A stretch of DNA of 64,000 nucleotides, taken from the NCBI RefSeq assembly GCF_004004565.1, contig NZ_SACM01000004.1, positions 1 to 64,000 of the forward strand, in the 5' to 3' direction. The position numbers and the translations under genes are program-made. Each line of letters opens with the position of its first letter. Within the stretch, counting starts at the first letter, position 1. Under the pieces are notes generated by a model. That model was given only the letters and a program-made list of their open reading frames with translations. It did no database searches and had not been told where the DNA came from. The DNA is from Inhella crocodyli (GTDB lineage: Bacteria; Pseudomonadota; Gammaproteobacteria; Burkholderiales; Burkholderiaceae_C). This document shows, piece after piece, positions 54,430 to 63,158 of the stretch.

Positions 54430-55212
54430 ATGCGATTGATCACCGCCAACCTCAACGGCATCCGCTCGGCGGCCACCAAGGGCTTCTTCGACTGGCTCAA
54501 GACCCAGAAGGCCGATGCGGTGGGCGTCCAAGAGGTCAAGGCCCAGGGCGACGTGGTGGCCGGCGCCTTCGACACCTGCGGGCGCCTGCGCGGCCACTTC
54601 CACTACGCCGAGAAGAAGGGCTACTCCGGGGTGGGGATGTACGTGCACCACGAGCCCAGCGACGTGATCGTGGGCTTCGGCTCGCCCGAGTTCGACGCCG
54701 AGGGCCGCTGGGTGGAGGTGCGCTACGACAAGCCGGGGCGCAAGCTCAGCCTGATCAGCTGCTACTTCCCGAGCGGCAGCAGCGGGCCCGAGCGCCAGGA
54801 GGCCAAGTTCCGCTTTCTGGCCGCGATGGCCCCGCACCTGGCGGCCTTGAAGGCCGAGCGCGAGTTCATCTTGGTGGGGGATGTGAACATCGCGCACAAG
54901 GCCATCGACCTGAAGAACTGGAAGGGCAACCAGAAGAACAGCGGCTTCCTGCCCGAAGAGCGCGCCTGGCTGGACGCCCTGTTTGGCGAGGCCGGACTCG
55001 TCGACGTGTTCCGCACCTTGAACCAAAAGGAAGAGCAATACACCTGGTGGAGCCAACGCGGCCAGGCCTACGCCAAGAACGTGGGCTGGCGCCTGGACTA
55101 CCAAATCGCCACGCCGGGGCTGGCCGCCACGGCGAAGAAGGAAAAGATCCACCTGGAGCCGCGCTTCAGCGACCACGCGCCGCTGATCGTCGACTACGAC
55201 TTCGCGCTCTGA
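54430..55212 (+). CDS. xth: exodeoxyribonuclease III
   Basis: A 260-residue AP endonuclease/3' exonuclease of base excision repair. Motifs are RLITANLNGIRSA, VGVQEVKAQ (metal Glu), FILVGDVNIAHK and RFSDHAPLIVDYDF at the C-terminus. The ATG at 54430 lies 153 bases from the divergent receptor gene. Confidence 0.95.
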   Translation: MRLITANLNGIRSAATKGFFDWLKTQKADAVGVQEVKAQGDVVAGAFDTCGRLRGHFHYAEKKGYSGVGMYVHHEPSDVIVGFGSPEFDAEGRWVEVRYDKPGRKLSLISCYFPSGSSGPERQEAKFRFLAAMAPHLAALKAEREFILVGDVNIAHKAIDLKNWKGNQKNSGFLPEERAWLDALFGEAGLVDVFRTLNQKEEQYTWWSQRGQAYAKNVGWRLDYQIATPGLAATAKKEKIHLEPRFSDHAPLIVDYDFAL

Positions 55213-55237
55213 GGCCCTCGCTCACTAAACTGACCCC

Positions 55238-56212
55238 ATGACCGCCGCCCCCCGCGCCATCGAGGCCGCCCGCGAAGCCCTGCGCATCGAAGCCGCCGCC
55301 CTGTCGGCCCTGGTCGACCGCGTCGGCCCCCCCATGGAAGCCGCCGTCGCCGCCGTGCTGGCCTGCCGCGGCCGCGTGGTGGTCATGGGCATGGGCAAGA
55401 GCGGGCATGTCGGGCGCAAGATCGCCGCCACCCTGGCCAGCACGGGCACGCCGGCCATGTTCGTGCACCCGGCCGAGGCCAGCCATGGCGACCTGGGCAT
55501 GGTCACCCCGCAAGACCTGGTGCTGGCGCTGTCCAACAGCGGCGAGAGCGACGAGTTGGCCGCCATCCTGCCCGTGCTCAAGCGACTGGGCGTTACGCTC
55601 ATCGCCATCACCGGCCGCGCCGAGTCGACCCTGGGCCGGCACGCCGACCTGGTGCTCGACTCCCGCGTCGACCAAGAGGCCTGCCCGTTGAACCTGGCCC
55701 CCACCGCCAGCACCACGGCGCAGATGGCCCTGGGCGACGCGCTGGCCGTGGCCCTGCTGGACGCACGCGGCTTCCGCCCCGAGGATTTCGCGCGCAGCCA
55801 CCCCGGCGGCGCGCTGGGTCGGAAGTTGCTCACGCACGTGAAGGACCTGATGCGCAGCGGCGATGCGCTGCCCCGCGTGGCGCCCGAAGCTGCCTTCACC
55901 GACATGATGCGCGTGATGTCCGACAAGGGCCTGGGCTGCGCCGCTGTGGTGGACACCGACGACCGCCTGCTGGGCATCTTTACCGACGGCGATTTGCGCC
56001 GCTTGATCGAGCGCGGCCAAGACCTGCGCAGCCTCACGGCCGCCGAGGTGATGCACCGCACGCCGCGCACCGTCAGCGCAGAGGCCTTGGCCGTGGACGC
56101 GGCCGACCTGATGGAAGAGGCGCGCATCACCGTGGTCTTGGTGCTGGACGCCGACAAAAAACTGGCTGGCGCCATCGGCATCAACGACCTGATGCGCGCC
56201 AAGGTGATCTGA
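55238..56212 (+). CDS. kdsD: arabinose-5-phosphate isomerase
   Basis: A 324-residue KdsD/KpsF enzyme that makes arabinose 5-phosphate, the precursor of Kdo in lipopolysaccharide. The SIS domain has GMGKSGHVGRKIAATLASTG and HPAEASHGDLGMV; two CBS domains follow from about residue 205. The stop overlaps the kdsC start (TGATG). First gene of an LPS inner-core unit. Confidence 0.95.
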   Translation: MTAAPRAIEAAREALRIEAAALSALVDRVGPPMEAAVAAVLACRGRVVVMGMGKSGHVGRKIAATLASTGTPAMFVHPAEASHGDLGMVTPQDLVLALSNSGESDELAAILPVLKRLGVTLIAITGRAESTLGRHADLVLDSRVDQEACPLNLAPTASTTAQMALGDALAVALLDARGFRPEDFARSHPGGALGRKLLTHVKDLMRSGDALPRVAPEAAFTDMMRVMSDKGLGCAAVVDTDDRLLGIFTDGDLRRLIERGQDLRSLTAAEVMHRTPRTVSAEALAVDAADLMEEARITVVLVLDADKKLAGAIGINDLMRAKVI

Positions 56213-56787
56213 TGCAGCCGACGCTGACCTTCCCGCCCGAACTGTTGCTGCGCGCCCAAGGCCGCGCGTTGGGCCTCAAGGCCGCGATCTTCGACGTCGA
56301 CGGCGTGCTGACCGACGGCCGCATCTACATCGGCGAGCAAGGCGAGGCCTTCAAGGCCTTCAGCACCCTGGACGGCCACGGGCTGAAGCTGCTGCGCGCC
56401 GGCGGCATCGAACCCATCGTCATCACCGGCCGCGATGCGCCCGCCGTGCGTCGCCGCGTGGCCGACCTGGGCCTGGTGCACGCGCGCTTCGGCATCCACG
56501 ACAAGCTGGCCGCCGCCACGCCGCTGCTGGCCGAACTGGGCGTGGACTGGGCCGACGTGGCCGCCATGGGCGACGACTGGCCCGACCTGCCCCTGATGAC
56601 CCGCGCTGCGCTGGCCATCGCCCCGCCCCAGGCGCACGCCGAGGTGCGGGCCATCGCCCACCACGTCACCCAGGCCCCGGCCGGCTACGGTGCCGCGCGC
56701 GAAGCCTGCGACCTGATGCTGGTGGCCAACGGCCGCTACGGCGCGCTGCTCCAGGGCCACCTGACGACGCTGGACGGCGGACGCTGA
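56212..56787 (+). CDS. kdsC: 3-deoxy-D-manno-octulosonate 8-phosphate phosphatase
   Basis: A 191-residue HAD-family phosphatase removing phosphate from Kdo-8-P. The nucleophile motif is IFDVDGVLTDGRIYIGEQGE, and the acidic motif is MGDDWPDLPLM. The length fits KdsC of the C0 cap type. It overlaps kdsD and lptC by one base each. Confidence 0.95.
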   Translation: MQPTLTFPPELLLRAQGRALGLKAAIFDVDGVLTDGRIYIGEQGEAFKAFSTLDGHGLKLLRAGGIEPIVITGRDAPAVRRRVADLGLVHARFGIHDKLAAATPLLAELGVDWADVAAMGDDWPDLPLMTRAALAIAPPQAHAEVRAIAHHVTQAPAGYGAAREACDLMLVANGRYGALLQGHLTTLDGGR

Positions 56788-57491
56788 TGGCCCCGACGGA
56801 CGCCTCCCCCCTCGCACCGCTGTCGGGTGCGGCCCGCGGCCGGGTCAAGCAACGCCAACCTTTCGTCTGGCGCTTGCAGGGCTGGCTGGGCCAGTACCTG
56901 CCGCTGGCCGTGATGGCCTTGTTGGCGGCCGGCACGGGCTGGTTGGTCAAGCAATCGCCCGCGCCCGAGGGGCCCACGGTGCCCATCCCGCCGCGGCACC
57001 AACCCGACTACGAGATGCAGGGCTTCGAGTTGCAGCGCTTCGACGCCCAAGGCCAGCCCCAGGCCTGGGTGCGGGGCGACGTGCTGCGGCACTACCCCGA
57101 CACCGACCGCATCGAGATCGACGGCGTGCACCTGCGCGCCCGCAACACCGCCGGCCAATGGCTGGTGGTCCAGGCCGCCCGCGCCGAGGGCCCGCGCGAC
57201 GGCAGCGTGCTGCAACTGAGCGGCCAGGTGCGCCTGATGCGCCTGGTGGCCGGCACCGAGCCGGGTGACGAGCGCGCCGAAATGCGCCTGGACACCGAGG
57301 CCATGGAGGTGCACGTGGACGCGCGCACCGCCCGCAGCCGCGCCGCGACCCAGGTGCAGACTGGGCAGGGCGCCCGCATGCAAGTGCGCGGGTTCGACTA
57401 CGACCACGCCCAGGGCCTGCTGCGCTTTGGCGGGCCCAGCCGCACCGACCTCCCGCCCAAGGCCCTGCGTCCCGGACCCAACGCCCCATGA
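56787..57491 (+). CDS. lptC: LPS export protein LptC
   Basis: A 234-residue bitopic protein: a membrane helix (about 38-55, LPLAVMALLAAGTGWLVK) and a periplasmic beta-jellyroll (DYEMQGFELQRFDAQGQPQA). It passes LPS from LptBFG to LptA. It follows kdsDC as usual. The stop overlaps the next gene by four bases, but that gene is an SDR, not lptA. Confidence 0.88.
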   Translation: MAPTDASPLAPLSGAARGRVKQRQPFVWRLQGWLGQYLPLAVMALLAAGTGWLVKQSPAPEGPTVPIPPRHQPDYEMQGFELQRFDAQGQPQAWVRGDVLRHYPDTDRIEIDGVHLRARNTAGQWLVVQAARAEGPRDGSVLQLSGQVRLMRLVAGTEPGDERAEMRLDTEAMEVHVDARTARSRAATQVQTGQGARMQVRGFDYDHAQGLLRFGGPSRTDLPPKALRPGPNAP

Positions 57492-58279
57492 CCGCCCTCG
57501 CCCTCCACCAGCCCGTCGTGTTCATCACCGGGGCCTCCAGCGGCATCGGCCAGGCCTTGGCATTGCGCTACTACCAAGCGGGCTACCGCCTGGCCCTGGT
57601 GGCGCGTCGCACCGGCGTGGTCAGCGACTGGGCCCACGCCCAATCGCTGGACCCCGCGCGCTGGGCCGTGTACGCCGCCGACGTGGCCGATGCCGCGGCG
57701 ATGGCCGCCGTGGCGCAGCAGTGCATCGCCCAGCAGGGCCTGCCGGCCGTGGTCATCGCCAGCGCGGGCATCAGCATTGGCGTGGACACGGCGCTGGCGG
57801 CCGACCTGCCGGTGTTCCAGCAGGTCGTGACGACCAACCTCTTCGGCACCGCCGCCACCTTCCAGCCCTTCATCGGGCCCATGCGACAGCGCGGCAGCGG
57901 CGCGCTGGTGGGCGTGGCCAGCGTCGCCGCCATCCGTGGCTTGGCGGGCCACGGCGCCTACTGCGCCAGCAAGAGTGGCGTGGTGGCCTATTGCGAAAGC
58001 CTGCGCCTGGAATGCCGCGCGGCGAGCGTGAAGGTGGTGACCATCGTGCCGGGCTACATCGACACGCCCCTCACCCAAGGCAACGCTTACAGCATGCCGT
58101 TCTTGATGCCGGCCGAGGCCTTCGCCGAGCGCGCCTTCCGCGCCATCGCCGAGGGCGACAGCTACCGCGTCATCCCCTGGCAGATGGGCGTGGTGGCCAA
58201 GCTGATGCGCCTGCTGCCCAACGCGTTGTACGACCGCCTTTTCAGCGGCCGGGCCCGCAAGAAGCGCGCGGCGGACTGA
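57488..58279 (+). CDS. short-chain dehydrogenase after lptC
   Basis: A 263-residue classical SDR with GASSGIGQALA, SAGIS in place of NNAG, and an active-site Ser followed by YCASKSG (YxxxK intact). The C-terminal 40 residues contain a hydrophobic stretch and a basic end (LFSGRARKKRAAD). Substrate unknown. The ATGA overlap with lptC implies co-translation and suggests a link with envelope lipid or LPS metabolism, but this is inference. Confidence 0.88.
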   Translation: MTALALHQPVVFITGASSGIGQALALRYYQAGYRLALVARRTGVVSDWAHAQSLDPARWAVYAADVADAAAMAAVAQQCIAQQGLPAVVIASAGISIGVDTALAADLPVFQQVVTTNLFGTAATFQPFIGPMRQRGSGALVGVASVAAIRGLAGHGAYCASKSGVVAYCESLRLECRAASVKVVTIVPGYIDTPLTQGNAYSMPFLMPAEAFAERAFRAIAEGDSYRVIPWQMGVVAKLMRLLPNALYDRLFSGRARKKRAAD

Positions 58280-58291
58280 CTTTCCGCACGC

Positions 58292-58320
58292 TTGCTCGGG
58301 TCTGGGACGCTGCCTACACT
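58292..58320 (+). promoter_or_regulatory. sigma-70-like promoter before the leader ORF
   Basis: TTGCTC (58292-58297) and TACACT (58315-58320) with exactly 17 bases between them. Transcription would begin near 58327, 40 bases before the leader ORF. The -35 is weak. Confidence 0.45.
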
Positions 58321-58367
58321 GCGCGCCTCTCCCGACCGCCAGGGCCCCGCGCCCCAAGGAGGACGAC

Positions 58368-58394
58368 ATGCTGAAGGTGCTCCACCCCTGCTGA
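58368..58394 (+). CDS. eight-codon leader peptide ORF with strong RBS
   Basis: ATG-started ORF encoding MLKVLHPC and stop. AAGGAGG at 58356-58362, five bases before the ATG, is the best ribosome site in the neighbourhood, whereas the large gene 111 bases further has none. Two hairpins lie between it and that gene (58439-58444/58453-58458 and 58479-58484/58490-58495). The layout resembles leader-peptide control of a downstream outer-membrane gene, with His-Pro-Cys as possible sensing codons. I do not recognise the peptide. Confidence 0.5.
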   Translation: MLKVLHPC

Positions 58395-58505
58395 AGCCCT
58401 GAGCGGCGCACCCCGCGCCGCCACCGCCAATTCCCGCCGCGCCCTTGAACCGGGGCGCTTGCGTCGTCCCCTTCCCGAGGCCGCCCCCTGCGGCCGACCC
58501 ACACC

Positions 58506-60797
58506 ATGAACGCTTTCTTTCGCAGCGCTGCTGGCAGCGTCTTGCTGGGCGCTGCCGCGAGCTTCGCCGCGCCCCCCTTGCCCGGCCACGTGCTCGGGCC
58601 GCACGAAGCCCGTCCCCGCATCGACGGCCGCCTCGACGAGGCCGTGTGGCGCGAGGTGCCCGCCTTCGAGGCCTTCCGCCAGTTCCGGCCCGACTCACGG
58701 CCCGACGCCGGCGCCTACCGCACGCGCGTGCAGGTGCTGGTCGAGCCCCATGCGCTGGTGTTCGCCATCACCGCCACCGACCCCGAACCGGCACGCCTGC
58801 TGGCCCCGCTGCTGCGACGCGATCAGGTCTGGCCCGACCAGGACTCGGTGACGGTGTGGGTCGACGCCATGGGCCGGCAACAGATCGCGCAGTTTTTGCG
58901 CGTCAACCCCGCCGGCGTGGTCGCCGACGGCGTCTACACCGCGGCCACCGACGGCGAGGACGAAACGCCCGACTTCCTCGAGGTCGAGGCGGCGGCCCAG
59001 CGCACGGCCGACGGCTACACGGTGGAAATCCGCTGGCCGCTGATCAACTTGCGCTACGCCCAAGACGGCGGCCTGCCCTGGCGCTTCGCCTTCACGCGGC
59101 GCGTGCCGCGCGAGTTGCCCATCGCCCTGACCAGCACCGCCCGCGAGCGCCAGGACGCCAACGCCATCCGCGACATGCACACGCTGGACGCATTGGCCGA
59201 ACTCCCGGCCAGTTGGCTGGAGGCCAGCCACCTGCGCGTCAAGGCCGAGGGCACCTGGCGGCGCACCGAGGCCGAGCGCAGCGCGCAGCGCGGCAACTTG
59301 GGCCTGGCCCTGCAATGGCGGCCGCGCGCCGACTGGGTGGTCGACGGCCTGTGGCGGCCCGATTTCTCCCAGGACGAACTCGACGCGCCCCAATTGAGCG
59401 GCAACACCCAGTTCGCCCTCTTCTTGCCCGAGAAGCGCGCGTTCTTTTTGGAAAGCAGCGACGTCGTGGGCCAGCAGCCCCCGGACGACTGGGGCCAAGC
59501 GCGGGGCCTGGCGGCGTTTTACTCGCGCGCCGTGGCCGCGCCCCGCGCGGGCCTGCGCGCCACCTGGCGCGGCGTGCACGACGAGGCCACCGCCCTGTTG
59601 ATGCGCGACGAACCCGGCGGCACCTGGCTGCGGCCCGGGGCCTATGCCACTGACAGCGCCGACAACACCTTGCCGTCCACGCTGCTCTTCGCCCGCCACC
59701 GCTGGGGCCTGGGCCCCGACGGCGGGTCCGGCGCGCTGGCGCCCTTAGTCAGCCTGCGCGATTGGGGCGCCGGGCGCCACACCGCGGTGGCCGGCTTCGA
59801 CGGCCTGTGGCACCTGAGCGCGACCGACCAGCTCAGCGGCCACCTGCTGCGAAGCCAAGACAGCACCGCCTTGGGGGCCGACGGGCAGCTGCAGCGCGCC
59901 GCGGCGCTGGGCAGCCACAACGCCTGGCTGCTGTGGCGGCACCGCGGCGAGCACTGGCGGGTCAACGCCCATTGGGAGTCCATCGGCGCCGGCTTCGTCA
60001 ACGACAACGGGTTCGTGCCGCAGGCCGGCATCCGGCGCAGCACCCTGGAGACGGGCTACGCCCTGCACCCGCAGGCCGACACCTCGAGCGCCTTCCCGCT
60101 CTACGAGCTGGAGGGCACCCTGCGCCTGCAAGATGTGCGCACCCTGCGCGATGCACGCCGCGGCGTGCCCGCGGGCGAGACCGTGGGCCAGGCCGTGCAG
60201 CCCGGCTGGTTTCTGCTGGGGCCGCGCGACACCGAGCTGTGGGGCCACGCCAACCTGCAGCGCCTGCGCGCCCGCACCGGGGGCGCCTTGCACGCGGCGA
60301 ACAGCCTGTCGCTGGGCCTGGGCACGCACCCCGGCCCGCGCCTGTCGTTCGTGAACCTGGAGCTGGAAGCGGGCCGCTTGCTGGACGTCGACGCCGACCG
60401 CGTGGTGCCCGGTGCGCACGGCTCGGTGTTTGTCAGCAACCGGCAATCGATCGGTGGCTGGGGCCTGCTGGCCGAGTGGCGCGCCGCGCGCAGCCGCTTG
60501 CAATCGCCCACCGGGGGCTGGGCCCTGAGCGAGCGCAGCAACGCGCTCAAGCTGGTGCTGCTGCCCTCGGCCGCCCAGGCCCTGCGCCTGGTGCACCAGC
60601 GCACGCGCAGCCAGCGGGTGGGCGAGGCCTTGCTGGCCGGCTGGGACGACCGCGACACCATCAGCACCCTGACCTGGCTGGCCCGCGAGGGGCCGCTGCG
60701 CAACTGGAGCGTGGGCGCCAGCCACGCGCGGCCCGCGGGCGAGCCCCAGTCGCGCACCGAGGTCTTCGTCAAATGGCAAGAGGGCTGGGGCCGCTGA
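58506..60797 (+). CDS. CBM9-like / DUF5916 outer-membrane protein
   Basis: A 763-residue exported protein with a signal peptide of about 22 residues. Residues about 30-215 look like a CBM9-type carbohydrate-binding fold (PRIDGRLDEAVWREVPAFEA, TVEIRWPLINLRY). The remainder looks like the DUF5916 beta-barrel, with FLPEKRAFFLESSDV and many alternating aromatic strands to the C-terminus. Function is unknown for the family; a surface role in binding or uptake of carbohydrate is possible. No ribosome site is seen directly before the ATG at 58506. A leader ORF and hairpins precede it. Confidence 0.78.
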   Translation: MNAFFRSAAGSVLLGAAASFAAPPLPGHVLGPHEARPRIDGRLDEAVWREVPAFEAFRQFRPDSRPDAGAYRTRVQVLVEPHALVFAITATDPEPARLLAPLLRRDQVWPDQDSVTVWVDAMGRQQIAQFLRVNPAGVVADGVYTAATDGEDETPDFLEVEAAAQRTADGYTVEIRWPLINLRYAQDGGLPWRFAFTRRVPRELPIALTSTARERQDANAIRDMHTLDALAELPASWLEASHLRVKAEGTWRRTEAERSAQRGNLGLALQWRPRADWVVDGLWRPDFSQDELDAPQLSGNTQFALFLPEKRAFFLESSDVVGQQPPDDWGQARGLAAFYSRAVAAPRAGLRATWRGVHDEATALLMRDEPGGTWLRPGAYATDSADNTLPSTLLFARHRWGLGPDGGSGALAPLVSLRDWGAGRHTAVAGFDGLWHLSATDQLSGHLLRSQDSTALGADGQLQRAAALGSHNAWLLWRHRGEHWRVNAHWESIGAGFVNDNGFVPQAGIRRSTLETGYALHPQADTSSAFPLYELEGTLRLQDVRTLRDARRGVPAGETVGQAVQPGWFLLGPRDTELWGHANLQRLRARTGGALHAANSLSLGLGTHPGPRLSFVNLELEAGRLLDVDADRVVPGAHGSVFVSNRQSIGGWGLLAEWRAARSRLQSPTGGWALSERSNALKLVLLPSAAQALRLVHQRTRSQRVGEALLAGWDDRDTISTLTWLAREGPLRNWSVGASHARPAGEPQSRTEVFVKWQEGWGR

Positions 60798-60828
60798 GGC
60801 CTCTGCCGATTCGGGACAATGCCCGCCC

Positions 60829-61779
60829 ATGTTCGATGTCGTGGTCCTCTTCTTCGCCCTCGGGGTCTTCGCGCGCTTGGTCAAGAGCGACCTGCGCCTG
60901 CCCGAGGCCCTGTACGAAACCCTCACCATCTACCTGCTGCTGGCCATCGGCCTGAAGGGCGGTTTGGAGCTCAGCCGTCAGCCGCTGATGGACCTGCTGC
61001 CCCAGGTGCTGGCCGTCGTGACCCTGGGCGCCCTGGTGCCCCTGGTGGTGGCACCCCTGCTGCGCCTGGCGGGCCTGAGTCCGGTGGACGCGGCCGGTCT
61101 GTCGGCCCACTACGGCTCGGTCAGTGTCGTGACCTTCGCGGTGGCCCTCACCGCCGTGCAGCGCGCCGGCCTGCCGCACGAGGCGCACGCCCCGCTGTGG
61201 GTGGCGGTGATGGAGGCACCGGGCTTGGTGGTGGGCATCGTGCTGGCGCGCCTGGCGCTCAAGCGGGCCGACGCCAAACAAGGCCGCATCCGCTGGGACC
61301 TGCTCGCGCACGAGGTGCTGCTGGGCAAGAGCGTGCTGCTGCTGATGGGCGGCCTGCTGATTGGCGCGGTGGCCGGTGACGCCGGCGTGGCACCGATCAA
61401 GGCGGTGTTCATCGACCCCTTCAAGGGCGTGCTGGCCCTGTTCCTGCTCGAACTGGGCCTGGTGGCCGGTGGCCAGCTCGGGGCGCTCAAGCGCCATGGC
61501 CTCAAGCTCGTGCTGGTGGGCTGCAGCTTGCCCCCGGTGCTGGCCCTGGCCGGCGCCAGCACCGGCCACCTGCTGGGCTTGCAAGCCGGTGGGGTCGCGC
61601 TGCTGGCCACGCTGGCGGCCAGCGCCAGCTACATTGCCGCGCCGGCCGCGTTGCGGGTGGCGGTGCCGCAGGCCAACACCGGCCTGGCCATCGCCTGCGC
61701 CCTGGGCGTGACCTTCCCGTTCAACCTGCTCGTCGGCATCCCGCTGTACCTGCACCTGGCCCCGCACTTCGCGCGATGA
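60829..61779 (+). CDS. sbtA: SbtA-family sodium-dependent bicarbonate transporter
   Basis: A 316-residue membrane protein with about ten helices. Family blocks are LALYETLTIYLLLAIGLKGG-like PEALYETLTIYLLLAIGLKG, SAHYGSVSVVTFAVA and ASASYIAAPAALRVAVPQAN. In cyanobacteria SbtA imports bicarbonate with Na+. It overlaps an SbtB-like PII gene by four bases, the same pairing as in cyanobacteria. No carboxysome or Rubisco gene is in the window; bicarbonate for anaplerotic carboxylation, or another substrate, is conceivable. Confidence 0.88.
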   Translation: MFDVVVLFFALGVFARLVKSDLRLPEALYETLTIYLLLAIGLKGGLELSRQPLMDLLPQVLAVVTLGALVPLVVAPLLRLAGLSPVDAAGLSAHYGSVSVVTFAVALTAVQRAGLPHEAHAPLWVAVMEAPGLVVGIVLARLALKRADAKQGRIRWDLLAHEVLLGKSVLLLMGGLLIGAVAGDAGVAPIKAVFIDPFKGVLALFLLELGLVAGGQLGALKRHGLKLVLVGCSLPPVLALAGASTGHLLGLQAGGVALLATLAASASYIAAPAALRVAVPQANTGLAIACALGVTFPFNLLVGIPLYLHLAPHFAR

Positions 61780-62078
61780 ACAAGCACCCGAAAACCAAAC
61801 TCACGTTGGTGGCCGAGGCCGCCTTGGAGCCGCGCCTGCTGGCCGAGTTGCGGCGCCACCAGGCCCACGCCTGGACCATCAGCGAAGTGCGCGGCGCCTT
61901 CCCCGAAGGCGACCGGGACGGCGACTGGGAGGCCGACCGCACGATCGAGGTCAAGGTGATCTGCGACACCGCCGTGGCCGACGCCATCGCCCAGGCCGTG
62001 CTCAGCAAGTACGCCCCGCACTACAGCGTGGTGCTGTACTTCAGCGACGTGACGGTGCTGCGCGCCGAACGCTACTGA
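61776..62078 (+). CDS. sbtB: SbtB-like PII signalling protein
   Basis: A 100-residue PII-fold protein (KLTLVAEAALEPRLLAEL, then TIEVKVICDTAVADAIAQAV and SVVLYFSDVTVLRAERY). It aligns by pattern with cyanobacterial SbtB but stops where the C-terminal redox loop with CGPxGC would begin. SbtB binds cyclic AMP and adenine nucleotides and inhibits SbtA. The overlap with sbtA (ATGA) and with the next gene (TGATG) implies coupled translation. Confidence 0.82.
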   Translation: MNKHPKTKLTLVAEAALEPRLLAELRRHQAHAWTISEVRGAFPEGDRDGDWEADRTIEVKVICDTAVADAIAQAVLSKYAPHYSVVLYFSDVTVLRAERY

Positions 62079-63055
62079 TGCGACAGGCGCTGTGGGCCCT
62101 GGGCCTGCTGGCCAGCGCGGTGCAGGCACAAAGCCCGGCGCCCGCGCTGCGCCTGGAAGACCTGCCGCGCTACACGCCGCCGCCGCAAGAGCAGGGCACG
62201 GTGGTGCCAGAGCAGGTGCTGCGCTGGCGCGAGGAGGCCATCGCCCTGGAGCACGGCGAGCACGGCCTGCGCGACCCCGAGCGCGCCGCCCAGCTCTACT
62301 GCCGCGCCGCACGCTTCGGGGACGCCGAATCGCAGTTCAACTTGGCCTGGATGCTGACCAACTCGCGCGGCATCCTGCGCGACGAGGCCCAGGCCGCGCA
62401 CCTGTTCGCCGCGGCCGCCGAGCAAGGGATGCCCCAGGCGCAGAACATGATGGCCCGGCTGGGCGAGCCCTTGGGCCCCCCACCGCCCTGCTTGCGCCCG
62501 CCTGACGGCGACCCACCGCCCTTGGCCGCCAAGACCGCCCCCGCCAAAGGCGCCAAGCCCGCCGAGCGGCCCTGGCCCGCGCCCCCGGCCCAAGCGCCCG
62601 AGGTCATCGTGCGCTTCGTGAACCTGGTGGCCCCGGAGTACCAACTGGCCCCGGCCTTGGTGCTGGCCATCGTGGCCACCGAGTCGAACTTCAACCCCAA
62701 CGCCGTGTCGCCGAAGAACGCGCAAGGCCTGATGCAGTTGATCCCCGACACCGCCAAGCGCTTCGGCGTGCGCAACCTGATGGACCCGACGCAGAACCTG
62801 CGCGGTGGCATGGCCTACCTGCGCTGGCTGCTGGCGTACTACGAGGGCGACATCAGCCTGGCCGCCGCCGCGTACAACGCGGGCGAGGGCGCGGTGAACC
62901 GCTACCGCGGCATCCCGCCCTACGCCGAGACCCGGCTGTACGTGCGCAAGATCCTGGCGCACCTGGGCGGCCGGCGCGACCACCCCTTCGACGCCAAGGT
63001 CACCGACCCCTCGCCCGCACTGGCCCTCATCCGCGGACCCAGCCGCTGGCAGTGA
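62078..63055 (+). CDS. lytic transglycosylase with Sel1-like repeats
   Basis: A 325-residue periplasmic protein. After a signal peptide (about 17 residues) come Sel1-like repeats (about 65-130, AAQLYCRAARFGDAESQFNL), a Pro-rich linker, and a family 1 SLT domain (about 180-300). The catalytic Glu lies in VATESNFNPNAVSPKNAQGL, followed by MQLIPDTAKRFGV and AAYNAGEGAV. It cleaves peptidoglycan to anhydromuropeptides. It is coupled to the SbtB gene by TGATG. Confidence 0.93.
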   Translation: MRQALWALGLLASAVQAQSPAPALRLEDLPRYTPPPQEQGTVVPEQVLRWREEAIALEHGEHGLRDPERAAQLYCRAARFGDAESQFNLAWMLTNSRGILRDEAQAAHLFAAAAEQGMPQAQNMMARLGEPLGPPPPCLRPPDGDPPPLAAKTAPAKGAKPAERPWPAPPAQAPEVIVRFVNLVAPEYQLAPALVLAIVATESNFNPNAVSPKNAQGLMQLIPDTAKRFGVRNLMDPTQNLRGGMAYLRWLLAYYEGDISLAAAAYNAGEGAVNRYRGIPPYAETRLYVRKILAHLGGRRDHPFDAKVTDPSPALALIRGPSRWQ

Positions 63056-63068
63056 CCGCGCGGCGCGC

Positions 63069-63107
63069 AAAAAGAAACGGGCGGCCCGCTGCTCGCAGGC
63101 TGCCCGT
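63069..63107 (-). terminator. terminator of the RRM protein gene
   Basis: Hairpin with arms 63077-63086 and 63098-63107 (one mismatch), followed on the minus strand by TTTCTTTTT. Two further GC hairpins (63118-63135 and 63137-63152) lie between it and the RRM stop; they could serve the convergent transglycosylase gene. Confidence 0.75.
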
Positions 63108-63158
63108 GTTCGGGGTGCCGCCCCGCAGGGCGGCTGTCGGCCTGAGGCCGACCGGCGA

